Below the pieces are notes generated by a model. It ran no database searches and was not told the origin of the DNA. It saw only the letters and a list, made by a program, of their open reading frames with translations. This document shows, in pieces, positions 7,438 to 14,828 of a stretch of DNA of 36,892 nucleotides. Origin of the DNA: Bacillus sp. AFS098217 (GTDB lineage Bacteria > Bacillota > Bacilli > Bacillales > Bacillaceae_G); contig NZ_NVPR01000029.1 of the NCBI RefSeq assembly GCF_002551815.1, positions 8,542 through 45,433 on the forward strand, given 5' to 3'. The translations under genes and the position numbers were made by a program. The number at the start of each line of letters is the position of its first letter. The first letter of the stretch is position 1.

Positions 7438-8649
7438 ATGGTGAAAAAAATACTACGTGTTACTGCTATTATCATTAGCATAGTGATTCTCCTTGTGATT
7501 TGGATGCATATTGACGTAACACTGGGAAGAAAAATAGAAGCTGAGAAAAATCGCTTGAAGGAATATGCTCCTCATTATAGTGATTTTCAATTATATGTAG
7601 AGGGGGAATCACTATATCGTCAGCTCTTTTCTGATATAAAAGGAGCGAAAAATTCTATATTCACTTATTTCTATATTATTTCGGATGATAAAAGCAGCCA
7701 TACGTTTTTAAATTTATTAAAGGAAAAGGCGAAAGAAGGGGTAGAAGTATATTTATCAATTGATTGGATTAACGATCTATCTTTTGAAAGAAAGTTAAAA
7801 GATGAATTGCAGGCAAGTGGCGTTCATTTTACGTATAGTAGAAAACCGGAATTTCCATTCTTTTTTTATTCGCTTCATCACCGGAATCATCGCCGCATTA
7901 CAACAATAGATGGAAAAGTGGGTTATACTGGAGGTTTCAACATAGGTGATGAGTACTTAGGAAAAGACAAGCGTTTCGGATACTGGAGAGATTATCATGT
8001 ACGAGTACAGGGAGAGGGAGTAACGGATTTAGAAGAGCAATTTGCATTAGATTGGAAACGGGACACTTCAGAAGAAATGAAGCAGACAGTTCAGCGAGCA
8101 GTTAAAGGAAACACGTTACATACTATGTTTAGTTATAATGGTCATGGGGTTATTGCGAAATATATTTCTCTCATAAATCAGGCCAAACATTCTATTGTGA
8201 TTGCTACACCGTATTTTATACCGCGAGATCAAAAACTCATGGATGCATTAATTCAGGCTCGAAAGCGTGGTGTATCTGTAAAAATACTTTGGTCTTATAA
8301 ACCAGATGTACCTCTTATTAAAGAAGCGGCGTATCCGTATATTCGTCAATCTGTCGAGAATGGGATTACAGTATATGGTTATAAAAAGGGGATGTTCCAT
8401 GGGAAGTTAATACTTATTGATAATGAAACAACCATTATTGGTACAACAAACTTTACTTCGCGAAGCTTTCATATAAATGATGAAATGGATTTGTATATAC
8501 ATGGTGGTTCCATTATTAAAGAAGTGAATGACGCATTAGTACAAGATTTTCATGATTCAAAAGAAATGACAACAGCCTTTTTTGAATCATTATCTTTTTT
8601 TGAGCGTTGTAAGGAGAAAGTAGTAAGGTTGTTTAGTTTTTACTTATAA
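7438..8649 (+). CDS. Cardiolipin synthase-like phospholipase D protein (YwjE type)
   Basis: A 403-residue membrane-anchored member of the phospholipase D superfamily. Such enzymes join two phosphatidylglycerol molecules into cardiolipin and glycerol. It has one N-terminal helix (about 8-25). Two HKD-type motifs follow, at H151/D158 (HRRITTID) and H321/K323/D328 (HGKLILID). In the first motif the usual Lys is Arg (R153). FPFFFYSLHHRNH and GYTGGFNIGDEYLGK closely recall B. subtilis YwjE, a minor cardiolipin synthase homologue, more than the main ClsA, which has two helices. GGAAGG lies just upstream of ATG 7438. The gene stands alone. Confidence 0.82.
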   Translation: MVKKILRVTAIIISIVILLVIWMHIDVTLGRKIEAEKNRLKEYAPHYSDFQLYVEGESLYRQLFSDIKGAKNSIFTYFYIISDDKSSHTFLNLLKEKAKEGVEVYLSIDWINDLSFERKLKDELQASGVHFTYSRKPEFPFFFYSLHHRNHRRITTIDGKVGYTGGFNIGDEYLGKDKRFGYWRDYHVRVQGEGVTDLEEQFALDWKRDTSEEMKQTVQRAVKGNTLHTMFSYNGHGVIAKYISLINQAKHSIVIATPYFIPRDQKLMDALIQARKRGVSVKILWSYKPDVPLIKEAAYPYIRQSVENGITVYGYKKGMFHGKLILIDNETTIIGTTNFTSRSFHINDEMDLYIHGGSIIKEVNDALVQDFHDSKEMTTAFFESLSFFERCKEKVVRLFSFYL

Positions 8650-8668
8650 GAAGTGGGTGGCGATAGGA

Positions 8669-8701
8669 AAGGGATACGGTAGGATGTCGTATCCTTTTTT
8701 T
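8669..8701 (+). terminator. Terminator after cardiolipin synthase-like gene
   Basis: GGATACG pairs with CGTATCC across a short loop, followed by seven T. Confidence 0.88.
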
Positions 8702-8853
8702 ATGAATGTGAAAAGGAGATGATAGTATTTTGTATTTTTAGGTTTACTTGCCTTTTTCTTCTTGATATTGTTTTGGTATGAAACACAATATTTTAATATG
8801 GAGAGGTGCCTGTGAAATGTGGTGTGGTGTTTAATGATGAGGAATATATTTAA

Positions 8854-9027
8854 ATTCATTACGGTCTTTATATATATGGTATTGTACAGTATGCATTTAA
8901 TACGTTAGTAGAGCAGGGAGTACTAGTTAAAAACTATGTGTAGTTGTTAATTATAGCACCTATTCTGTTCATTGGAGTATTTAGTATTTTGTATATTTTT
9001 GAGCAGGGTGCTAAGGATAAGAAGTAG
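8854..9027 (+). pseudogene. Remnant of a small membrane-protein gene
   Basis: One plus-strand frame gives 57 codons with protein-like composition, interrupted by TAG at 8941-8943. Before the stop it reads YGLYIYGIVQYAFNTLVEQG; after it, LLIIAPILFIGVFSILYIF forms a membrane helix ending in a charged tail (EQGAKDKK). There is no start codon and the frame is closed upstream by TAA 8851-8853. A hydrophobic stretch in another frame at about 8733-8811 (LGLLAFFFLILFWYE) may be part of the same decayed gene. The family is not recognised. Apart from a terminator, the rest of 8702-9101 holds nothing else I can support. Confidence 0.5.
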
Positions 9028-9101
9028 AACGTGATATGCATATTGAAACGATATGGGAGAAAAGGGATGTAATGCACACCCCTTTTATTAATAAGAAATA
9101 T

Positions 9102-9845
9102 TTAATTTTCATGTACAAGCTTAGTAACATCATCATTTATTAATGTTCCAACATTTTCACCTAAACATATTTTCTTCATAACTCCCGGTTCATCAAAATT
9201 AAAGACATGTACTGGTAATTGATAGTCGCGAGCAAGTAATAAGGCAGATTGGTCCATTACTTGTATATTGTGCTGAACGACATCATTATAATTGAGTTTT
9301 CGATACATTTTTGCAGATTTATTTCGTTTTGGATCACTTGTGAAGACGCCGTCTACTCCTTGTTTTGCGACTAAAATGGCATCGCTATTCATTTCGATTG
9401 CTCGTTGTACACTTGGATAATCCGTTGTAACGAAAGGTTGCCCATTTCCACCGCCAAAAATGACGATATATCCTTTTTCTAAATGATGTACAGCTCGTAA
9501 GCGAATATAAGGCTCTGCGACTGCTGTAAAGGGGATAGATGTCATAACGCGTACTTCTGTATCTGTTTTACTTGTTAGTACACCCCGAAGCATGAGACTA
9601 TTAATAATTGTGCCTAAAGTCCCGATATTGTCTGCTTCAACACGGTCAATCCCCCATTCTTCGGCTAAGTTTCCTCTGAAAATGTTCCCTCCGCCAATGA
9701 CAATTGAGACTTCGATACCTAAATCAACAATGGATAAAATTTCAGTCGCGATATGCTCTAAACGTTTGGAGTCAAAGCTATTTCCGTCTTGATCAGCAAG
9801 CGCGCCTCCGCTTAATTTAATTAAAATACGTTTGTATGGTTTCAT
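9102..9845 (-). CDS. pyrH: Divergent UMP kinase (PyrH) paralogue
   Basis: A 247-residue member of the amino-acid-kinase fold, most like bacterial UMP kinase (UMP + ATP to UDP). Visible motifs are KLSGGALA (10-17), GGGNIFRG (51-58), the nucleotide-site DRVEAD (67-72), TSIPFTAVAEPYIRLRA and VDGVFTSDP. It differs from housekeeping PyrH at conserved spots: KLSGE is KLSGG, and the usual FAAGTGNPYFSTDT region reads FGGGNGQPFVTTDY. It also lacks the tsf-frr neighbours of the main pyrH. It is therefore probably a second copy, and its activity is uncertain. ATG 9845 has a GGGGG ribosome site and fits the family N-terminus. An open frame extends to 9983 but crosses the terminator hairpin and is rejected. 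A leader ORF overlaps the start as ATGA. Confidence 0.82.
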   Translation of the reverse strand: MKPYKRILIKLSGGALADQDGNSFDSKRLEHIATEILSIVDLGIEVSIVIGGGNIFRGNLAEEWGIDRVEADNIGTLGTIINSLMLRGVLTSKTDTEVRVMTSIPFTAVAEPYIRLRAVHHLEKGYIVIFGGGNGQPFVTTDYPSVQRAIEMNSDAILVAKQGVDGVFTSDPKRNKSAKMYRKLNYNDVVQHNIQVMDQSALLLARDYQLPVHVFNFDEPGVMKKICLGENVGTLINDDVTKLVHEN

Positions 9846-9964
9846 GAAAATCCCCCTATATAGATGGCAATAAAAAAGGAACAAAGGCGGGTGCCCTTGT
9901 TCCTTACTAAAAAAAGAAATAGAAAAGAAATAGATATAATGAACTCCTTCACGTAATTTTTCAT
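9842..9964 (-). CDS. 40-residue leader peptide ORF spanning the pyrH attenuator
   Basis: Minus-strand ATG 9964 is preceded by AAAAGGAGTGG at a good distance and opens 40 codons ending in TGA, which overlaps the UMP-kinase start (ATGA). The peptide starts MKNYVKEFIISISFLFLFLV and continues RNKGTRLCSFF. Codons 8-20 (9943-9905) hold 26 U in 39 bases, immediately before the terminator hairpin, and the hairpin itself lies within the reading frame. The hydrophobic sequence may simply follow from U-rich codons. The layout matches the E. coli pyrBI leader, where a ribosome close behind a paused polymerase prevents termination. Translation has not been shown; the ribosome site and exact overlap are the evidence. 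Confidence 0.65.
   Translation of the reverse strand: MKNYVKEFIISISFLFLFLVRNKGTRLCSFFIAIYIGGFS
9872..9903 (-). terminator. Intrinsic terminator (attenuator) in the pyrH leader
   Basis: Read on the minus strand, GGAACAAGGGC pairs with GCCTTTGTTCC (one G-U pair) around a four-base loop, followed by six U. It lies between the promoter and the kinase start, with the kinase ribosome site only about 15 bases further on. Transcripts must therefore read through it for the gene to be expressed. Confidence 0.85.
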
Positions 9965-10015
9965 AACATCCACTCCTTTTCATTTTAATTCATTTCAAAT
10001 AAATATATCTTTTAG

Positions 10016-10045
10016 ATTATACAAAATAATCCGACGTTTCATCAA
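10016..10045 (-). promoter_or_regulatory. Promoter of the pyrH leader transcript
   Basis: On the minus strand TTGATG (10045-10040) and a perfect TATAAT (10021-10016) are 18 bases apart. The start point would fall near 10009, giving about 45 bases before the leader ATG. It is divergent from the symporter promoter. Confidence 0.65.
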
Positions 10046-10108
10046 GGTTATTTTATTTCTTTTTTATGAAATAGTGTCAATGAATATTTCAAGAAAAAAA
10101 TTAGGATT

Positions 10109-10145
10109 TTTTGTGACAAACTTGTAGGTTTTTGTCTGATTTTGT
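10109..10145 (+). promoter_or_regulatory. GlnL-type direct-repeat operator upstream of gltT
   Basis: TTTTGT (10130-10135), CTGA, TTTTGT (10140-10145) is an exact TTTTGT-N4-TTTTGT, the direct repeat I recall as required for activation of the glutaminase genes by GlnL in B. subtilis. Upstream, ACTTGT (10120-10125) and another TTTTGT (10109-10114) fall at about 10-11 base steps, so up to four boxes lie on one face of the helix. A GlnL-like regulator is encoded at 16135-17073. Binding is inferred. Confidence 0.65.
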
Positions 10146-10154
10146 AGGTTTCCC

Positions 10155-10183
10155 TATATTATGTGTGAGTAAGCTCTTATAAA
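10155..10183 (+). promoter_or_regulatory. Candidate -10 elements of the gltT promoter
   Basis: Two -10 choices exist. TATAAA at 10178-10183 has no good -35 but would place the TTTTGT boxes at about -81 to -45 and the cre site at the start point, the expected geometry for an activated and CcpA-repressed promoter. TATATT at 10155-10160 has TTGTCT at 10132-10137 with 17-base spacing, but that -35 lies inside the boxes. Sequence alone does not decide. Confidence 0.4.
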
Positions 10184-10190
10184 TACAAAT

Positions 10191-10204
10191 TGAAAGCGTT
10201 CGCA
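10191..10204 (+). promoter_or_regulatory. Candidate cre site (CcpA operator) before gltT
   Basis: TGAAAGCGTTCGCA matches the cre consensus TGWAARCGYTWNCW at 13 of 14 positions. It lies between the promoter elements and the ribosome site of gltT, a usual place for CcpA repression when preferred sugars are present. Confidence 0.7.
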
Positions 10205-10222
10205 TGAAGGGGATGAAAGTAC

Positions 10223-11494
10223 ATGAAAAAATTCGGATTGGCAACACAAATATTTGTCGCACTTGTTTTAGGGATTGTAGTAGGGGCAATCTTCTATGGC
10301 AATAAAACGGCAATTTCTTATATCACACCAATTGGGGATATATTTATTCATTTAATTAAAATGATTGTAGTACCGATTGTTATTTCAGCGCTGATTGTTG
10401 CAGTAGCTGGCGTAGGTGATATGAAGAAGCTAGGGAAATTAGGCGGTAAGACAATTCTTTACTTTGAAATTATCACAACGATTGCGATTTTGATGGGATT
10501 ACTTGCAGCTAACGTGTTCCAGCCAGGTACAGGCGTGGATATGAATAACTTGCAGCAAAGTGATATTTCAGCATATAAGCAAACGGCTGATGCAACACAG
10601 AAAAAAGGTTTTGCAGAAACAATTGTTCACATTGTACCAAAGAACGTATTTGAATCAATTGCACAAGGCGATCTATTACCAATTATTTTCTTCTCAGTTT
10701 TATTTGGTTTAGGAGTTGCGGCGATTGGTGAAAAAGGAAAGCCTGTGTTTAACTTTTTTGAAGGTGTACTTGAGGCAATGTTTTGGGTCACAAACCAAGT
10801 TATGAAATTTGCTCCATTCGGTGTATTTGCATTAATTGCTGTTACAGTTGCAAAGTTTGGCGTAGGAACACTTCTTCCTTTAGGAAAATTAGTGCTAGCT
10901 GTGTATGTAACTGTTATACTATTCGTTATTGTTGTATTAGGTATTAATGCGCGAATGGTAGGAGTAAACATTTTTACATTAATGAAAATTTTAAAAGAAG
11001 AGCTTATTCTTTCATTTACAACAGCAAGTTCAGAAGCTGTTTTACCTAATATTATGAGGAAAATGGAAGAGTTCGGTTGTCCGAAGGCTGTTGCCTCTTT
11101 TGTTATTCCGACAGGTTATACATTTAATTTAACTGGTTCAGCGATTTACCAAGCGTTAGCAGCATTATTCGTTGCACAAATGTATGGTGTACACATGTCA
11201 TTGACGGAGCAGATTACGCTATTATTCGTTCTCATGCTGACATCAAAAGGTATGGCAGGAGTTCCTGGTGCATCATTTGTTGTTGTACTTGCAACATTAG
11301 GCTCAATGGGATTACCGCTCGAAGGAATCGCGTTAATTGCTGGTATTGACCGTATTTTGGATATGATTCGCTCAGCTGTCAATGTATTAGGAAATGCATT
11401 AGCAGCCATTGTTATGTCGAAGTGGGAAGGCGAATTCGATCATGAGAAAGCAAAACAATATGTAGAAACAGTCAAACAAACAGAAGCAGCATAA
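10223..11494 (+). CDS. gltT: Glutamate/aspartate:cation symporter (DAACS family)
   Basis: A 423-residue secondary transporter that should import glutamate and/or aspartate across the membrane. It follows B. subtilis GltT closely in length and text: the N-terminal GDIFIHLIKMIVVPIV, the HP1 serine motif (TASSEAVLPNIM), HP2 with TSKGMAGVPGASFVV, and the substrate segment GIDRILDMIRSAVNVLGNA with its Asp, Arg and Asn. In the TM7 motif, usually NLDG or NMDG, the Asp is Thr (T304, FNLTGSAIYQ). In archaeal Glt proteins that Asp helps bind Na+. ATG 10223 follows AAGGGGATG. Aspartase follows after 24 bases, so uptake and catabolism are probably co-transcribed. Confidence 0.88.
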   Translation: MKKFGLATQIFVALVLGIVVGAIFYGNKTAISYITPIGDIFIHLIKMIVVPIVISALIVAVAGVGDMKKLGKLGGKTILYFEIITTIAILMGLLAANVFQPGTGVDMNNLQQSDISAYKQTADATQKKGFAETIVHIVPKNVFESIAQGDLLPIIFFSVLFGLGVAAIGEKGKPVFNFFEGVLEAMFWVTNQVMKFAPFGVFALIAVTVAKFGVGTLLPLGKLVLAVYVTVILFVIVVLGINARMVGVNIFTLMKILKEELILSFTTASSEAVLPNIMRKMEEFGCPKAVASFVIPTGYTFNLTGSAIYQALAALFVAQMYGVHMSLTEQITLLFVLMLTSKGMAGVPGASFVVVLATLGSMGLPLEGIALIAGIDRILDMIRSAVNVLGNALAAIVMSKWEGEFDHEKAKQYVETVKQTEAA

Positions 11495-11518
11495 GAAATA
11501 GATGAGGAGTGAGTATTG

Positions 11519-12958
11519 ATGGCAACATTAACTGAAACTACAAAAAATATGCGAATTGAAAAAGACTTTTTAGGTGAAAAAGAAGTACCGATGCATGCTT
11601 ATTATGGAGTTCAAACAATGCGTGCTGTAGAGAACTTTCCGATTACAGGATATAAAATCCATGAAGGTTTAATTAAGGCACTTGCGATTGTTAAAAAAGC
11701 GGCTGCACTTGCGAACACGGATGTAGGACGATTGGAATTGAAAAAGGGCGGTGCTATTGCAGAAGCGGCGCAAGAAATTCTTGAAGGAAAATGGCATGAT
11801 CATTTTATTGTTGACCCAATTCAGGGCGGTGCAGGAACTTCTATGAACATGAATGCAAATGAAGTCATTGCCAATCGTGCTCTTGAATTATTAGAGATGG
11901 AAAAGGGAGACTATCATTATATTAGTCCAAATAGCCATGTGAATATGGCGCAGTCAACAAATGATGCATTCCCAACAGCAATCCATATTGCAACATTAAA
12001 TGCGTTGGAAGAATTATTACAAACGATGGGATATATGCATGACGTATTTGAATTAAAAGCAGGACAATTTGATCATGTTATTAAAATGGGACGTACACAT
12101 TTACAAGACGCTGTGCCAATTCGTCTTGGACAAGAATTTAAAGCCTATGCTCGCGTTATTGAACGTGATATAAAACGAATTCAGCAATCTCGTCAACATT
12201 TATATGAAGTAAATATGGGAGCAACAGCAGTTGGTACAGGATTAAATGCAGATCCAGAGTACATTGAAGCAGTAGTGAAACATTTAGCTGCGATTAGTGA
12301 GTTACCTCTTGTTGGGGCGGAAGATTTAGTAGATGCAACGCAAAATACAGATGCATATACGGAAGTATCAGCTGCGCTGAAAGTATGTATGATGAATATG
12401 TCTAAAATTGCAAATGATCTTCGTTTAATGGCATCAGGCCCACGTGTTGGACTTGCAGAAATTATGCTACCAGCGCGTCAACCAGGATCATCTATTATGC
12501 CAGGAAAAGTAAACCCTGTTATGCCGGAAGTAATTAACCAAATCGCATTCCAAGTAATCGGTAACGACCATACGATTTGTCTTGCTTCAGAAGCTGGTCA
12601 ATTAGAACTAAACGTTATGGAACCAGTACTTGTCTTTAACTTACTTCAATCAATTAGCATTATGAATAACGGTTTCCGTGCCTTTACAGATAATTGTCTA
12701 AAAGGAATTGAAGCAAATGAAGGACGTTTGAAAGAATATGTTGAGAAAAGCGTAGGGATTATTACAGCTGTGAACCCTCATATTGGTTATGAAGCAGCGG
12801 CTCGCGTTGCAAAAGAAGCAATCGCAACTGGGCAGTCTGTAAGGGAGCTTTGCGTGAAAAATGGCGTTTTATCACAAGAAGAATTAGATTTAATTTTAGA
12901 TCCATATGAAATGACACATCCAGGAATTGCGGGAGCAGCTCTTCTAAAGAAAAATTAA
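11519..12958 (+). CDS. aspA: Aspartate ammonia-lyase (aspartase)
   Basis: A 479-residue enzyme of the aspartase/fumarase superfamily that splits L-aspartate into fumarate and ammonia in the cytoplasm. The superfamily signature [11 protein letters not shown] starts near residue 322 and is followed by [15 protein letters not shown], which separates aspartase from class II fumarase. [10 protein letters not shown] and [11 protein letters not shown] are the other conserved blocks. TTG 11516 and ATG 11519 are both in frame; ATG is nine bases from GAGGAG and is preferred. The gene sits between the symporter and malic enzyme and ends in a terminator. In B. subtilis the enzyme is called AnsB. Confidence 0.92.
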   Translation: MATLTETTKNMRIEKDFLGEKEVPMHAYYGVQTMRAVENFPITGYKIHEGLIKALAIVKKAAALANTDVGRLELKKGGAIAEAAQEILEGKWHDHFIVDPIQGGAGTSMNMNANEVIANRALELLEMEKGDYHYISPNSHVNMAQSTNDAFPTAIHIATLNALEELLQTMGYMHDVFELKAGQFDHVIKMGRTHLQDAVPIRLGQEFKAYARVIERDIKRIQQSRQHLYEVNMGATAVGTGLNADPEYIEAVVKHLAAISELPLVGAEDLVDATQNTDAYTEVSAALKVCMMNMSKIANDLRLMASGPRVGLAEIMLPARQPGSSIMPGKVNPVMPEVINQIAFQVIGNDHTICLASEAGQLELNVMEPVLVFNLLQSISIMNNGFRAFTDNCLKGIEANEGRLKEYVEKSVGIITAVNPHIGYEAAARVAKEAIATGQSVRELCVKNGVLSQEELDLILDPYEMTHPGIAGAALLKKN

Positions 12959-12988
12959 AAAAAAGGGGGGACATTCCCCTCTTTTTTG
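12957..12988 (+). terminator. Terminator after aspA
   Basis: AAAAAAGGGG and CCCCTCTTTTTT form a stem around a short loop, ending in T. It separates gltT-aspA from the malic enzyme gene, which could still receive read-through. Confidence 0.85.
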
Positions 12989-13032
12989 TTTACAATATAG
13001 AAATGTTATATATAAATAAGGGTAGGGATGTT

Positions 13033-14745
13033 ATGAGTAAATTTACGGTTTCCTCTAATGGAACATTAGAAACAACATTAAGAGGAGGAGAAGTATTAGC
13101 AACACCGCTTTTAAATAAAGGTGTCGCTTTCACGAAAGAAGAAAGAGAAGAACTAGGATTAAAAGGGTTATTACCGCCAGCGGTATTAACATTAGATGAA
13201 CAAGCACGCCGTGCATATGAACAATTTTGTTCGCAGCCGGATGATTTATTAAAAAACGTATATTTAACAGCGTTACATGATCGAAATGAAGTGTTGTTTT
13301 ATCGCTTATTAACAGATCATTTACGAGAGATGCTTCCAATTGTGTATACGCCAACTGTTGGTGTGGCAATTCAAAGATATAGTCATGAATATCGTAAGCC
13401 GCGCGGAGTTTATTTATCAATTAATGATCCTTCTGGTATTGAAGAAGCATTTTCTAATATTGGTGCAACAGCTGAAAATATTGATTTAGTCGTTGTAACA
13501 GATGGAGAAGGAATACTAGGAATTGGTGACTGGGGTGTTGGTGGTATTAATATCGCTATCGGAAAGTTAGCTGTTTATACGGCAGCAGTTGGAATCGATC
13601 CTAGTCGTGTATTACCTGTTATTTTAGATGTAGGAACGAACCGAGAGGATTTATTAAATAATCCGTTTTATATTGGAAACCGTCATCCGCGTGTAACTGG
13701 TGAAGCTTACGATGAATTTATTGATACATTTGTACAAGCGGTAGGCAATAAGTTCCCGAAAGCACTTTTACATTGGGAAGACTTTAGTTCACGCAATGCA
13801 CGCAAAATTTTAGATAAATACCGTCATGACATATGTACGTTTAATGATGATATTCAAGGTACAGGTGCAGTTTCACTTGCTGCAGTATTATCAGCCGTGG
13901 AAGCTTCAGGTGTCCCGCTTTGTGAACACCGTGTTGTTATCTTTGGTTCTGGTACGGCTGGAATCGGAATTACCGATCAAGTGCGAGATGCGATGATTCG
14001 CGCAGGATTATCGGAGAAAGAAGCAAACGAGCGTTTTTGGTGTATTGATCGTAACGGTTTACTTACAGATAATATGGAAGATCTTCTTGATTTCCAACGT
14101 CCATATGCACGTAAGGAATCTGAAGTGAATCAATGGAAACAAGGCGAAGTGATTGGACTTGCAGAAGTTGTGAAACATGTAAGGCCAACAATTTTAATTG
14201 GTACATCAACAGTAGCAGGTGCATTTACAGAGGAGATTGTAAAGGAAATGGCTTCTCATGTAGATAGACCTATTATTTTACCAATGTCTAACCCAACACC
14301 GCTTGCAGAAGCAAAACCAGTAGATTTAATCCATTGGACAGAAGGACGAGCGCTAGTGGCAACAGGAAGTCCATTTGAACCAGTTACATATAATGGTGTA
14401 ACATATGTAATCGGGCAATCAAATAATGCGCTTATCTTCCCAGGCCTTGGTCTTGGAACAATTGTTGTTCGTGCGAGCGTAATGACAGATGGTATGTTTG
14501 CAGCAGCGGCAGAGGCAGTCGCAAGCAAGGTAGATACAAGCAAGCCAGGAGCACCAATTCTTCCAGAAGTCGAAGAATTGCGTAACATTTCTGAGGCAGT
14601 TGCAATTGAAGTAGCGAAAGTTGCAGTTGCTGAAGGTGTAGCTCGTGAGAAACTTGATGATAACGATATCAAGGAAGCTGTGAAAAAAGCAATGTGGCAG
14701 CCTGTGTATCGTCAAATTAGAGCAGTCGAAAAGGTAAGAATATAG
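13033..14745 (+). CDS. NAD-dependent malic enzyme
   Basis: A 570-residue large-type malic enzyme (SfcA/MaeA/MalS group) converting malate to pyruvate and CO2 with reduction of NAD+. Seen are [39 protein letters not shown] with the metal-site acidic residues, the catalytic Lys region around [20 protein letters not shown], and the nucleotide fold [12 protein letters not shown]. The open frame reaches back to 13003 but that ATG has no ribosome site. ATG 13033 is preceded by AAGGGTAGGG. Next to aspartase it completes a route aspartate, fumarate, malate, pyruvate, with fumarase supplied from elsewhere. I cannot tell from the sequence which B. subtilis paralogue it matches best. Confidence 0.88.
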   Translation: MSKFTVSSNGTLETTLRGGEVLATPLLNKGVAFTKEEREELGLKGLLPPAVLTLDEQARRAYEQFCSQPDDLLKNVYLTALHDRNEVLFYRLLTDHLREMLPIVYTPTVGVAIQRYSHEYRKPRGVYLSINDPSGIEEAFSNIGATAENIDLVVVTDGEGILGIGDWGVGGINIAIGKLAVYTAAVGIDPSRVLPVILDVGTNREDLLNNPFYIGNRHPRVTGEAYDEFIDTFVQAVGNKFPKALLHWEDFSSRNARKILDKYRHDICTFNDDIQGTGAVSLAAVLSAVEASGVPLCEHRVVIFGSGTAGIGITDQVRDAMIRAGLSEKEANERFWCIDRNGLLTDNMEDLLDFQRPYARKESEVNQWKQGEVIGLAEVVKHVRPTILIGTSTVAGAFTEEIVKEMASHVDRPIILPMSNPTPLAEAKPVDLIHWTEGRALVATGSPFEPVTYNGVTYVIGQSNNALIFPGLGLGTIVVRASVMTDGMFAAAAEAVASKVDTSKPGAPILPEVEELRNISEAVAIEVAKVAVAEGVAREKLDDNDIKEAVKKAMWQPVYRQIRAVEKVRI

Positions 14746-14748
14746 AAA

Positions 14749-14780
14749 GAAAGCCCGTTTATATGATAAGCGGGCTTTCC
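14749..14780 (+). terminator. Hairpin after malic enzyme gene
   Basis: GAAAGCCCG and CGGGCTTTC form a strong stem with a 13-base loop, followed only by CTTGTTC. The weak T run makes termination possibly incomplete. Confidence 0.65.
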
Positions 14781-14799
14781 TTGTTCAATTTTTGAACAA
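14781..14799 (+). repeat. Inverted repeat before the sensor kinase gene
   Basis: TTGTTCAA (14781-14788) and TTGAACAA (14792-14799) are perfect arms three bases apart, between the terminator hairpin and the kinase ribosome site. It may be an operator or a second hairpin. No clear -35/-10 pair was found between the malic enzyme and the kinase. Confidence 0.45.
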
Positions 14800-14828
14800 A
14801 CATATTTCATAAATAGGAAGTGGCATCT

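Noticed and set aside
8644-8859. 71-codon minus-strand frame
   Set aside because: It has no ribosome site, passes through a terminator hairpin and has low-complexity lysine runs.
9846-9983. N-terminal extension of the UMP kinase to 293 residues
   Set aside because: The frame is open but crosses the terminator hairpin, and the extra text has no family match. The family starts at about MKPYKRILIKLSGG, where ATG 9845 has its own ribosome site.
14256-14715. Long minus-strand frames of 138 and 98 codons opposite the malic enzyme gene
   Set aside because: The sense strand is a conserved enzyme throughout; the frames follow from its codon use and have no ribosome sites.
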